A program made the position numbers and the translations under genes. 64,000 nucleotides of DNA, taken from assembly GCA_017553635.1 (NCBI GenBank), contig JAFZKN010000019.1:1-64000 (forward strand). The letters are read 5' to 3'. Source of the stretch: Treponema sp. Its GTDB lineage: Bacteria > Spirochaetota > Spirochaetia > Treponematales > Treponemataceae. Below the pieces are notes generated by a model that worked only from the letters and a program-made list of their open reading frames with translations, had not been told where the DNA came from and searched no databases. Shown here in pieces: positions 50,777 to 58,697 of this stretch (positions within the stretch are counted from its first letter, which is position 1; every line of letters begins with the position of its first letter).

Positions 50777-53397
50777 AAATCCTCCGCGTTAATCTGGTTA
50801 AGCTTGAATTTTTTATCCCTGAGCTCAGGTTCGTAAAGCTGTCCCGAAACTGCATAATGAGGGAGAGAGAAAAACTTTGGTCTGCAATCTAGTTTTATAG
50901 AAGAAATTATTCTCATAAAAAGCGGATCTGCAATTATCGCATCGTAATTATTTTCTAAAAGCAGCTTTGAAAAATCATATTCTTCTTTTAAACTTATTGT
51001 CTGAGAAGAGATTTTTGAATCTGTCATAAAGAAGGTTGCTGTATCTATTTTTGTCTGCGGAACAGATTTTAAAAGCTTTTGCTTAAGTGATTCTGCCATT
51101 ACCTGCTGGTGAACGATTAAGATGTTTTTAGTGTTTTTAAGATTTTCAAAACCTTCTTCGAATAATTCTTCGTCAAATAAAATGTCAAAATCGATTTTAT
51201 ATTCTATATTGAATTTTTCTTTTAAAAGCTCTGCAGGCTTTATGCCGGATGGAGAAAGAACTATGCTTTGAGTAAGGCATGAAGCATTTTTAAAATCTGT
51301 AAATACATCTTTATCTTTGTAACCGTAAACTATAACCTTGTCTGCGCTGTATTTTTTCTTAATGATTTCTTTGATTTTTGAAACAGTGTCCGCTCTTAAA
51401 ATATCCAGTGGACCTGCGCCCCAGACACCGATTATTTTTAAGTCCGCAATGTTATCTTTGTTTTCGCCTGCAGTGCCGGCAGAGGCTTTACTAATGCAGA
51501 ACTCTTCAAGAAGGGCAGTATAGACCCTTTCTTCGCCGCTGTCATAGTTATTCATTCCTGTAGTCTGTGTAAATATAAATGGAATTTCAAAGCTTTTTGC
51601 GGCCATTTTTTTATAGGCGTTAAAGTCAGTCCCGATTACGTTCGGGACAGGAGTTCCGATTAAAGCAATGAATTTTCCGTCACAGCTTATAGCGGCGTCC
51701 TTTATTTTATTAAAGAGAACTTCGTCCTGGCCCATTATTGCGTCCATGTCACGTAAGCCGGCAGAATACATGTAAGATTTTATTTTTCCAAAGCGCGGTT
51801 CGTCAAAGCCGCTTACATTTCCTGCACAGCCGCCGGCGTCACAGATAATGTTTAAGCCTTCGTATTCGTATAAAACAGATGCGGCTCCTGACTGGTCCGG
51901 TGCGAAAGGCGAGAGGCTTGATAAAAAGCCGTCTACTTCTTTTAGCGAGTGCTGTGTATTGTGTAAATCACTGTGCGGCAAGCTGCATGTGCCCCGGTTG
52001 CCGGTATCAGAATCACAAAGGACGTCGCGGTTTTTGGCATTAAAATCCTTTAACGTGCTTCGTTTTTCATAATTAGAAATTGAAAAATCTTTTTTTGTAT
52101 TTTTTTCTTTAAGCGCATTTTCTAAATTATCAAAAAGCTTTTTTACACCGTAAAAACCAAACGGGATTTCTTCTTCGTTCCACGCAATAAAAGCAGAGTC
52201 AGAAAAATAAAATTCAACATCCTTACCGATTGCAACATCAACTTTTTCTGTAAGCTCATCAAAAGAAAAATCTGCCATTGCAGGAGAAATGTTTGAATAA
52301 ACCTTTGTATCAGGACTTATTGCAGCAAGCCTGTCGATATAAGAAAAGTCATCTTCTGTAGGGCAGGCAAAAATATATGGAACTTTAAAACCTCTGAGAG
52401 CTAAAAAGAGAGAAAGTTCAAAAGGATTTGCATTAAGCATCTGTCCTACAGCAAAGCTTGCATCAGGGTGTCTGTCTTTAAAATCATTTACGGCTTTTTC
52501 TGCTTCGTCAAAGCCTGTTTTTAAAAGTGACTGGTCAAAAGTTACTCCGATTGAAGAAGCAAAAAGGTTATACTGTTTTAAAATCTTTTGTGTATCGTAA
52601 AGCCTTGTAAGTTCTATATATGGAGTACGCAGTTTTTTCATCAGTTCATCTGCGGCGTATCTGGTTTCGGGATTTAATACAAGATTAAAATTTGCATTTC
52701 CCATTTCGCGGTATTCTTCGAATGTCCTGCATTCAGAAACCTGATTTATTTTTTTTATTCCTGCAGATTTTAAAAGAGATAATAATTCGCATGATTTATC
52801 AAGCGGACTGAAAAATCCCAATATGTTTACAGTTGTGTTTTCTATTTTATCTTTTTTTAAAAGTGAATAAATTGCAGAGCGTATTGCAGTCATCGGAGGT
52901 TTTCTTCCTTCGCGTGTAAGTGCATACATATATGTCGGAACTATATAAACACCTTTTTCTGCAGTAAGACGGTTGCATATACTTTCTAAATCTGTTCCTA
53001 AAAGTGCGTCAACACATGTAATGCAGATTGTAATTACCTTTGGATTTACCTTTAAAATAATATTGTCGATGCAGTCAGAAATCTTTTTAAGATGAAAACC
53101 GGAAACTAAATCTCCTTCTGACATCTGAAGATAGAACATTCTTGATGAATATCCTTCTTCTGCACTTAATATTGTAGAGTTTCTTCCGCAGCATGCAGGC
53201 GCTACAAGCAGCATCACGCTTTCTGGAATTACAAGGCCTGCTCTTTTTACACCAAAGCCTAAAGCTCCCGGCGAGTTATAAGAAAGAGAAGCAGGGCTTG
53301 AAAAAATAAGTTTGCATGCCGGAACATAATCCTTTGCAATATTGTTTTTTCCAGAGTCCGATATATTTTTTATAGTAGAAAAAAAAGTTTTACTCAT
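50773..53397 (-). CDS. Fused two-domain nitrogenase component-1-like protein
   Basis: An 874-residue fusion. Residues about 20-440 are a D-type domain (Cys69-Cys70 in APACCGRN, Cys128 in CITCVDALLGTDL). A variable linker (about 440-500) follows. Residues about 500-870 are a K-type domain with Cys524 in DAGGCAGNVSGFDEPRF, TPVPNVIGTDF and SLPHYAVSGQLYEP. The two halves match the split 433- and 403-residue proteins of the same operon. It is plausibly a scaffold like NifEN, or a second enzyme. It lies 19 bp after the TM1266-like gene and overlaps hypF. The family is not one I can name. Confidence 0.82.
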   Translation of the reverse strand: MSKTFFSTIKNISDSGKNNIAKDYVPACKLIFSSPASLSYNSPGALGFGVKRAGLVIPESVMLLVAPACCGRNSTILSAEEGYSSRMFYLQMSEGDLVSGFHLKKISDCIDNIILKVNPKVITICITCVDALLGTDLESICNRLTAEKGVYIVPTYMYALTREGRKPPMTAIRSAIYSLLKKDKIENTTVNILGFFSPLDKSCELLSLLKSAGIKKINQVSECRTFEEYREMGNANFNLVLNPETRYAADELMKKLRTPYIELTRLYDTQKILKQYNLFASSIGVTFDQSLLKTGFDEAEKAVNDFKDRHPDASFAVGQMLNANPFELSLFLALRGFKVPYIFACPTEDDFSYIDRLAAISPDTKVYSNISPAMADFSFDELTEKVDVAIGKDVEFYFSDSAFIAWNEEEIPFGFYGVKKLFDNLENALKEKNTKKDFSISNYEKRSTLKDFNAKNRDVLCDSDTGNRGTCSLPHSDLHNTQHSLKEVDGFLSSLSPFAPDQSGAASVLYEYEGLNIICDAGGCAGNVSGFDEPRFGKIKSYMYSAGLRDMDAIMGQDEVLFNKIKDAAISCDGKFIALIGTPVPNVIGTDFNAYKKMAAKSFEIPFIFTQTTGMNNYDSGEERVYTALLEEFCISKASAGTAGENKDNIADLKIIGVWGAGPLDILRADTVSKIKEIIKKKYSADKVIVYGYKDKDVFTDFKNASCLTQSIVLSPSGIKPAELLKEKFNIEYKIDFDILFDEELFEEGFENLKNTKNILIVHQQVMAESLKQKLLKSVPQTKIDTATFFMTDSKISSQTISLKEEYDFSKLLLENNYDAIIADPLFMRIISSIKLDCRPKFFSLPHYAVSGQLYEPELRDKKFKLNQINAEDL

Positions 53398-53416
53398 ATT
53401 CAGCCTGTAAAAACAA

Positions 53417-53677
53417 TTACTGTTTTGTTACCATGGATTTTACAGACGCACCTTTTACGCGTCCGAGTTTTCCGGTAAGCGCACTTATGTCATCATTTGA
53501 GCCGTCTACGATAAGAGAAATGACACTGATGTTTTTTTCTTTGTACGGAATTCCCATTCTGCCGACAATGAGTCCCACATATTCATGAAGAATTGCGTTG
53601 ATCTGAGAAACACATTCAACATCTGTGATGACGATGCCGACAATACCTATACGTTTGTCGTGTTCAGATAAGTTCAT
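53417..53677 (-). CDS. TM1266-family (iron-only hydrogenase system) small regulator-like protein
   Basis: An 86-residue ACT/NikR-C-like protein. RIGIVGIVITDVECVSQINAILHEYVGLIVGRMGIP and SALTGKLGRVKGASVKSM match the TM1266 family pattern, usually found beside [FeFe]-hydrogenase maturation genes. The start at 53677 is supported by AGGAGGAAATT directly upstream; the longer frame would extend over the promoter. First gene of the ten-gene operon, so it may sense a cofactor or metal. Whether it regulates transcription is unknown. Confidence 0.8.
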   Translation of the reverse strand: MNLSEHDKRIGIVGIVITDVECVSQINAILHEYVGLIVGRMGIPYKEKNISVISLIVDGSNDDISALTGKLGRVKGASVKSMVTKQ

Positions 53678-53765
53678 AATTTCCTCCTGCTCAGAAAAAA
53701 CTTTGCAGTCAGTCTGTTTTAAGAATCCAGAGATACCGGAAAAAACGACATCACTGGATGACCAT

Positions 53766-53794
53766 AATATAGTGAATTTATTTAAGGAATTCAA
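53766..53794 (-). promoter_or_regulatory. Promoter of the nitrogenase-like/hyp operon
   Basis: On the minus strand TTGAAT (53794-53789) and TATATT (53771-53766) are 17 bases apart. They leave a leader of about 80 nt before the first gene start at 53677. This is a good consensus promoter. Confidence 0.75.
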
Positions 53795-53814
53795 CTGAAT
53801 TTAGTGTGTGCTCG

Positions 53815-53843
53815 TTGACCAATCGCACATATTTCTTTATAAT
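53815..53843 (+). promoter_or_regulatory. Sigma70-type promoter of the rpsP-rplS operon
   Basis: TTGACC (53815-53820) and TATAAT (53838-53843) are 17 bases apart, with transcription expected near 53851. It is divergent from the nitrogenase-like operon promoter, with 20 bases between the two -35 elements. Confidence 0.85.
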
Positions 53844-53851
53844 GGCATTTC

Positions 53852-53865
53852 ACACTATATAGTGT
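53852..53865 (+). promoter_or_regulatory. 14-bp palindrome at the rpsP transcription start
   Basis: ACACTATATAGTGT is a perfect palindrome directly at the predicted start of the ribosomal operon transcript. It lies 58 bases upstream of the divergent operon's -35. It could be an operator for either promoter or a fortuitous hairpin at the transcript end. Confidence 0.45.
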
Positions 53866-53923
53866 CGTATTATGCATATTAGGACTTGGCCCCGTTCGGC
53901 ACGAGTTCTATTGGAGGTAAAAA

Positions 53924-54184
53924 GTGGTCAAAATCAGACTTAAGAGATTTGGTGCTGCAAAGCGTCCGTGCTACCGTATCGTAGTAATGGATGAACGCAA
54001 ACCACGCGATGGTCGCTGTATCGAAGAACTTGGAACTTATCAGCCAATTGCTAAAGAAGATGCCCAGGTTGCTTTTAAAGCAGATCGCGTTAAGTACTGG
54101 ATCGGAGTTGGGGCTCAGCCTACAGCTATCGTTGCTAAGTTGATGAACAGAAGTGGCTTGGCAAAAAACGGTCAGTCTAAGTAA
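53924..54184 (+). CDS. rpsP: 30S ribosomal protein S16 (bS16)
   Basis: An 86-residue S16 beginning at GTG with MVKIRLKRFGAAKRPCYRIVVMD, RDGRCIEELGTYQP and VKYWIGVGAQPT. TTGGAGGT lies six bases before the start. It heads the conserved rpsP-khpA-rimM-trmD-rplS order, driven by the TTGACC/TATAAT promoter at 53815. Confidence 0.97.
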   Translation: MVKIRLKRFGAAKRPCYRIVVMDERKPRDGRCIEELGTYQPIAKEDAQVAFKADRVKYWIGVGAQPTAIVAKLMNRSGLAKNGQSK

Positions 54185-54202
54185 TTCATAGGAGCTTGTA
54201 AC

Positions 54203-54436
54203 ATGGAAAAAGACCTGATTGAATACATTGCAAAATCTTTGGTCGATGATCCTGCAGCAGTTTCTGTAAATGAAACCGAAGGTGAAAAAGGTCCTGTACT
54301 GGAGCTTAGAGTAGCTGAAGGTGATATTGGAAAGGTAATAGGCAAGTACGGTCGTATTGCTAAAGCTTTGCGCACAGTATTAAGTGCATCTGGCAGCAAG
54401 GACGGAAAACATTATAGCCTGGAAATTTTGGACTAG
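54203..54436 (+). CDS. khpA: KH-domain RNA-binding protein KhpA
   Basis: A 77-residue KhpA/YlqC-like KH protein. MEKDLIEYIAKSLVDDPAAVSV and GDIGKVIGKYGRIAKALRTVLSA include the GxxG loop in KYGRIA. It binds RNA, usually with KhpB, in translation and cell elongation control. It is placed between rpsP and rimM as in many bacteria. Confidence 0.93.
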   Translation: MEKDLIEYIAKSLVDDPAAVSVNETEGEKGPVLELRVAEGDIGKVIGKYGRIAKALRTVLSASGSKDGKHYSLEILD

Positions 54437-54444
54437 TCGTACTA

Positions 54445-55047
54445 ATGGCAGCAGATGTTAATTTTGATGATCAGTTAACAGTGGGTTTTGTTCGTGGGAC
54501 ACATGGTCTTACCGGACAATTTAAAGTAGAGAGTGCTTCTGGATTTTACGAACATATTGAAACATTAAAAGAAGTTACTTTGAGGCATGGTGAACAGGTA
54601 AAGACTTTCAGAGTAGAAAGTGCTGAACCGGCAAATCAAACCTTATATATGAAACTTGAGGGCATTAATTCCCCGGAAGAAGCAAAACAGCTTAATGGAT
54701 GGGATATAAGAGTTCCTCGAAAGTTTGCAAAGCCTTTATCAAAAGATGAATGGTATATTGCAGATCTTTTAAAATGTACTCTCGTTTATGAGAGCAAAGA
54801 TGGATTGGCCGGAGAAAAACCCGGACTATATGAAATAGGTACAATCACAGACGTATTGGAAGGCGGAGCAGGTGATCTCTTAGAGATTTCCCTTTCCGAG
54901 AGTTGCAATATTCTGGCAGACAATATCAAAAAAACTTCTTCAGGAAAATCCAGAAGAGTTTTAGTTCCGCTCAATAAAGAGCACATTGGTAAAGTTGATA
55001 TAGAAGCCCGAACAATACAGCTGATGCACCTCTGGATTCTGGAGTAA
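54445..55047 (+). CDS. rimM: 16S rRNA processing protein RimM
   Basis: A 200-residue RimM. N-terminal VGFVRGTHGLTGQFKVES domain, then PRKFAKPLSKDEWYIADLLKC starts the PRC-barrel half, ending with LVPLNKEHIGKVDIEARTIQLM. It assists 30S assembly near S19. It overlaps no gene and lies eight bases after khpA. Confidence 0.94.
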   Translation: MAADVNFDDQLTVGFVRGTHGLTGQFKVESASGFYEHIETLKEVTLRHGEQVKTFRVESAEPANQTLYMKLEGINSPEEAKQLNGWDIRVPRKFAKPLSKDEWYIADLLKCTLVYESKDGLAGEKPGLYEIGTITDVLEGGAGDLLEISLSESCNILADNIKKTSSGKSRRVLVPLNKEHIGKVDIEARTIQLMHLWILE

Positions 55048-55051
55048 TTCC

Positions 55052-55828
55052 ATGAAATTTACAGTGCTGACCTTATTTCCTCAGATACCACAGGCTTTTT
55101 TTGAAAACTCAATCATGGCCAAGGCGGTAGAAAAGGGAATTATTGCCTACGATTTAGTGAATATCAGGGATTTTGCAACTGATAAGCACAAAACATGTGA
55201 TGACAGTCCATACGGAGGAGGAGCAGGACAGTTAATGGGACCTGAGCCTCTGGGACGGGCGCTTGAAAGCGTAAAGGCAAACCGCAAGCATGTTATTTAT
55301 GTAACACCTGGCGGAAAGCAGTTTACACAGAGTAAGGCGTTAGAACTTAGTCGCAAAGATGAACTTGTAATAATCTGCGGCAGATACGAAGGTATCGACC
55401 AGAGAATTATTGATTACTATGTTGACGAAGAGATTTCTATCGGAGACTATGTAATGTCAAGCGGAGAAGTTAGTGCAACGGTAATCATTGATACAGTGTA
55501 TCGTTTGATTGACGGAGTAATAAGTTCTGAATCGCTCGATGAAGAAAGTTACAGCGACGGACTTTTGGAGTACCCGCAGTACACGCGTCCACCAGTGTAT
55601 AAGGGCATGGAAGTTCCGGATGTTTTATTATCCGGCAACCACGAAAAAATCCGGAAGTGGCGGCTGAAAAAGCGCCTTGAAAAAACACTTGCAAACAGGC
55701 CAGACCTTATAATGCAGGCGAGAATAAAAGGACAGCTCACTTCAGAAGCCGAAAAAATGATTGAGGAAATAACAAATCAGGTAAGCGTAAAAGCAAACCT
55801 TAAAAAGAGAAAGCGAAAAACAAAGTAA
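55052..55828 (+). CDS. trmD: tRNA (guanine-37-N1)-methyltransferase
   Basis: A 258-residue SPOUT-class knotted methyltransferase. MKFTVLTLFPQIPQAFF, DSPYGGGAGQLMGPEPL, YVTPGGKQFTQ, ICGRYEGIDQRIID, ISIGDYVMSSGEV and YTRPPVYKG match TrmD. It methylates G37 in tRNAs to prevent frameshifting. The C-terminal extension is basic (KANLKKRKRKTK). Four bases after rimM. Confidence 0.97.
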   Translation: MKFTVLTLFPQIPQAFFENSIMAKAVEKGIIAYDLVNIRDFATDKHKTCDDSPYGGGAGQLMGPEPLGRALESVKANRKHVIYVTPGGKQFTQSKALELSRKDELVIICGRYEGIDQRIIDYYVDEEISIGDYVMSSGEVSATVIIDTVYRLIDGVISSESLDEESYSDGLLEYPQYTRPPVYKGMEVPDVLLSGNHEKIRKWRLKKRLEKTLANRPDLIMQARIKGQLTSEAEKMIEEITNQVSVKANLKKRKRKTK

Positions 55829-55854
55829 CTTTTATCTTGTTACTGGAGACTATA

Positions 55855-56301
55855 ATGGATCTTATTAAAACAATTGAAGAACAGCAGAAACGTGCTGGAG
55901 CACAGCCATTCAATATTGGTGATACAGTTTGTGTAAACTTTAAAATCGTTGAAGGAAAAACAGAACGTATCCAGAAATTTGAAGGCCTCGTTATTGCAAT
56001 GAAAAACGAAGGTGCAAGAAGAACATTTACTGTAAGAAAAAATTCTTTTGGTGTTGGTGTAGAACGTGTATTCCCATACAACTCACCAAGAATCGTAAAA
56101 GTAGACGTTGTTCGCCCTGGTAAAGTTCGTCGTGCTAAACTCTACTATATCCGTGAAAAGATTGGTAAGGGTGCAAAAGTTAAAGAACTTCTTGGTGCAG
56201 CAGCAGAAGCAGCTATGCAGGCTCGTAATACAGCAGCACAGGAAGCAGCAAAGGCTAAAGAAGCTGCTGCAAATACAGCTCCTGCAGAAGAAGCAAAATA
56301 A
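55855..56301 (+). CDS. rplS: 50S ribosomal protein L19 (bL19)
   Basis: A 148-residue L19. MDLIKTIEEQQKRAGAQPFNIG opening, RIQKFEGLVIAMKNEGARRTFTVRKNSFGVGVERVFP core and VRRAKLYYIREKIGK. The C terminus carries a 30-residue Ala-rich extension (EAAMQARNTAAQEAAKAKEAAANTAPAEEAK) beyond the usual length of about 115. The ATG at 55855, not an earlier codon, follows GGAGAC. Confidence 0.95.
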   Translation: MDLIKTIEEQQKRAGAQPFNIGDTVCVNFKIVEGKTERIQKFEGLVIAMKNEGARRTFTVRKNSFGVGVERVFPYNSPRIVKVDVVRPGKVRRAKLYYIREKIGKGAKVKELLGAAAEAAMQARNTAAQEAAKAKEAAANTAPAEEAK

Positions 56302-56337
56302 GTTGCTAACTTATTAAATTGCAGATACAATTTTAGA

Positions 56338-57438
56338 ATGAACAATACACAGTCCGTATATGTACATTCTCTGACTGCCCTTCCTAAAGAGTATGCAAAT
56401 CTCTTAAAGGAGGGCAGTTCTGTTTTAGTTCGTGTATTAAAACAGACAGGAAACAATACTTATATAACTTCGTTTGCAGGCGGGCGTTTTTCTGTTTCAT
56501 CAAGGGAAGCACTAAAACCCGGAATGACATTTATGGCAAAAATTTCTTTTGCAGACGGTAAGTTGAATTTAATTAAATCAAACATTTCACTCAATCAACA
56601 GCAATCAAATAATCAAAACATCATACACCAGTTTAATTCTATGAGTCCGGAGCTTTCTCAGATGATTATGAGTCTTGGTCTTCCGGCAGACGGCATTTCT
56701 AAAATGCTTATTCAGACTCTTGTAAATCTTGGTGCAAAATTTAATTTAGAAAAAATAAACCGTGCACGGAATGCAGCTTTAAGTTTTGAAGGCCAGGAAG
56801 ATGAAGCAGCAGAAGCTGCACTTATTTTAATTGAGAAGGGAATTGAACCTGAGCCAGAAAATATCCGGAAAGTTCTCGAAGGATTTTTAAAAGAGAAATT
56901 GGGATTTAAAAAATTCAGTATAGAAAAAAAAGAAAACGGAAAAACAGAAATCGATGAAAAGCAGATAGAAGAAGAAATAAGGAATTTTTTTCTAGGAATT
57001 TTTGGACAGCAGGGGCAACTCAAAGCTGAAAACGGAGACTGTGATTTTCTTACACTTTTTAACCACAGAAATTCCAGAGAGGAAAATCACTTTGTTGTAA
57101 TTCCTTTTGATTTTGGTTTTGAGAAGGAAAGCGGTCCTGTAAGGGGAGACGGGGTTTTTAGAGTTGTATTTGACCTCAAAAAGAAGAATATAGTAAAATC
57201 AAAAATTACGTTTAATCTTCTTGATAAAATATGGGAATTCGTGGTATTTTTTAAAGGTGAGCAGATAAAGAACGTAAAATTCTGCAGGTTCCCGGAAATT
57301 CAGTCTGAACAGAGAGTTCTTCTGGAACAGCAGTTAAAAATGCTTTTGAATGTCGGTGTTGAAACTGTACCACTTGACGAGATTACCGGTTTTGCCAGCG
57401 GTGAAACTGCCATTTCGTTAGTAAAAGGATTCGCATGA
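56338..57438 (+). CDS. YlqG/FliK-C-like hypothetical protein
   Basis: A 366-residue protein. An N-terminal beta-rich region is followed by a helical middle (KMLIQTLVNLGAKFNLEKI...) and a C-terminal segment (FRVVFDLKKKNIVKSKITFNLLDKIWEFVVFF) resembling the FliK C-terminal domain. It sits between rplS and the FlhB-C-like gene, which matches the Firmicutes rplS-ylqG-ylqH order. A flagellar export role is suggested but not shown. The FlhB-C-like start overlaps its stop. Confidence 0.6.
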   Translation: MNNTQSVYVHSLTALPKEYANLLKEGSSVLVRVLKQTGNNTYITSFAGGRFSVSSREALKPGMTFMAKISFADGKLNLIKSNISLNQQQSNNQNIIHQFNSMSPELSQMIMSLGLPADGISKMLIQTLVNLGAKFNLEKINRARNAALSFEGQEDEAAEAALILIEKGIEPEPENIRKVLEGFLKEKLGFKKFSIEKKENGKTEIDEKQIEEEIRNFFLGIFGQQGQLKAENGDCDFLTLFNHRNSREENHFVVIPFDFGFEKESGPVRGDGVFRVVFDLKKKNIVKSKITFNLLDKIWEFVVFFKGEQIKNVKFCRFPEIQSEQRVLLEQQLKMLLNVGVETVPLDEITGFASGETAISLVKGFA

Positions 57439-57686
57439 TGAACAGGATAAAAAAAGCCGTTGCTTTAAAATATCCGGAAAATGCCCCGGCTCCCTTTATT
57501 GTGGCAAGTGAAAAAGGATTTTTGGCTCAGAAGATTCTGGACATAGCAGAGGAAAATGATATTGCTGTGGTCGAGAATACGGAACTTACAGAGTTTTTGA
57601 GTGTTCAGGAAATCGGTGAATGCGTGAGTGAACAGGTATGGCCGGTTCTTGCAAAAATATTTGCTTTCGTAATTAATAATTCATAA
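57435..57686 (+). CDS. FlhB C-terminal domain homologue (YlqH-like)
   Basis: An 83-residue FlhB/YscU-type cytoplasmic domain without the membrane part. It has RIKKAVALKYPENAPAPFIVASEKGFLAQKIL and NTELTEFLSVQEIGECVSEQVWPV. The autocleavage NPTH site is missing (NAPA in its place). Stand-alone homologues lie beside a FliK-like gene in Firmicutes. A TGATG overlap couples it to the upstream gene. Confidence 0.85.
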   Translation: MMNRIKKAVALKYPENAPAPFIVASEKGFLAQKILDIAEENDIAVVENTELTEFLSVQEIGECVSEQVWPVLAKIFAFVINNS

Positions 57687-57717
57687 AAGCAGCTTTATTG
57701 GAGATTGGAGTTTATTT

Positions 57718-58023
57718 ATGGAATTAAAAAAGGTCGACTGTACCTCCATTAAAATGGGGATGCGTTTCTCTATGCCCGTATTCTTTGACGACGGGAAAAA
57801 CATGTTTCTTGCTAAAAGAAAATCTGTAAAAAAATATCATATTAATGCACTGACTCAGTGGAAGATTCCCTTTCTTTTGACAGCCGGGGAAGTCCTTTCG
57901 GAATCTGATTTTTCTGACGAAAAGGCAATGGCTGGTTTTGCAAAGACCGGAGCTTATGCAGATTCTGACGGTGCAGAAGAACTTGAAGAGCTCGAAGAAT
58001 TAGAAGAACTTGAAGAAATCTGA
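57718..58023 (+). CDS. Hypothetical protein with HD-GYP N-terminal-like domain
   Basis: A 101-residue protein. MELKKVDCTSIKMGMRFSMPVFFDDGKNM and KKYHINALTQWKIPFLLTAGEVL resemble the DUF3391-type segment found N-terminal of HD-GYP phosphodiesterases. It stands here alone. The C terminus is an acidic run of EEL repeats (nine Glu-rich triplets). It may be a truncated or stand-alone module. It overlaps the YraN gene by 14 bp. Confidence 0.6.
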   Translation: MELKKVDCTSIKMGMRFSMPVFFDDGKNMFLAKRKSVKKYHINALTQWKIPFLLTAGEVLSESDFSDEKAMAGFAKTGAYADSDGAEELEELEELEELEEI

Positions 58024-58405
58024 TAATTCACGTTCATTTGGTCTGGTCCGTAAAAGGATAGGTCAGTCCGGCGAAAAGCGGGCTTATGAATATTTTGTCT
58101 CTAAGGGGTACGAAATCGTAGAAACCAATTTTCGTACCCGGTCTGGGGAAATTGACCTTATAGCCTCAAAAGACAATATAATTGTGTTTGCAGAGGTAAA
58201 AACCCTTCTTAAAAAGAGCCCGGAACTGCTTTCCAGGGAATTAAATTTACAAAAACAAAAAAGAATTATAGAAACCGCTAAATATTTTCTTATAAAACAT
58301 CGAAGATATAGTAACAGCTTTGTTCGTTTTGATGTAGTTGTAATTGATATGCCCGGATTCCCTCCGGTATATCATATAGAAAATGCGTTTTCGGAGTTCT
58401 CGTAA
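58010..58405 (+). CDS. YraN/UPF0102 family nuclease-fold protein
   Basis: A 131-residue YraN-like protein with GQSGEKRAYEYFVSKGYEIVETNFRTRSGEIDLIASK and IIVFAEVKT, the PD-(D/E)XK-like core (GEID...EVK). The only initiation codon is a TTG at 58010, overlapping the previous gene. It is next to ribosomal/trmD genes as in many bacteria. Exact function is unknown, a DNA-repair or recombination role is suspected. Confidence 0.88.
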   Translation: MKKSDNSRSFGLVRKRIGQSGEKRAYEYFVSKGYEIVETNFRTRSGEIDLIASKDNIIVFAEVKTLLKKSPELLSRELNLQKQKRIIETAKYFLIKHRRYSNSFVRFDVVVIDMPGFPPVYHIENAFSEFS

Positions 58406-58605
58406 TGGTTGCCGTAGAAACACTTACATCATGTGTTGATGTTGCATTAGAAGAAGAACCAGTAGAAATTTTATCCCCAAAAGTGATAGAATTGAGAAGT
58501 AAGATTCATGACGAAGCTTACTTAAATAATGCAATTCAACGTATTGCTCAGGTAATAAGTAAAAAACTTGTTGAAAATCCTGAGGAGTTAAAATTATCAA
58601 GTTAG
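58405..58605 (+). CDS. Small FlgM-like protein
   Basis: A 66-residue protein. The C-terminal half (KVIELRSKIHDEAYLNNAIQRIAQVISKKLVENP) follows the pattern of the anti-sigma-28 factor FlgM. The N-terminal half is short and acidic. The start overlaps the YraN stop by one base. The FlgM match is suggestive only; a general spirochaete small protein is the alternative. Confidence 0.5.
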   Translation: MVAVETLTSCVDVALEEEPVEILSPKVIELRSKIHDEAYLNNAIQRIAQVISKKLVENPEELKLSS

Positions 58606-58606
58606 G

Positions 58607-58654
58607 GTTGAATTTGTATAGAAAGATCAAATGAATCTTTTTAGCAAATTCAAC
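58607..58654 (+). repeat. Inverted repeat (hairpin) after the FlgM-like gene
   Basis: GTTGAATTTG (58607-58616) pairs perfectly with CAAATTCAAC (58645-58654). The loop contains a second AAAGAT/ATCTTT stem. No T-run follows immediately, so a terminator is uncertain. Confidence 0.45.
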
Positions 58655-58697
58655 TTATAGCCTGATACTTTTCTTTACGGTTTTTGGAGAAATTACG

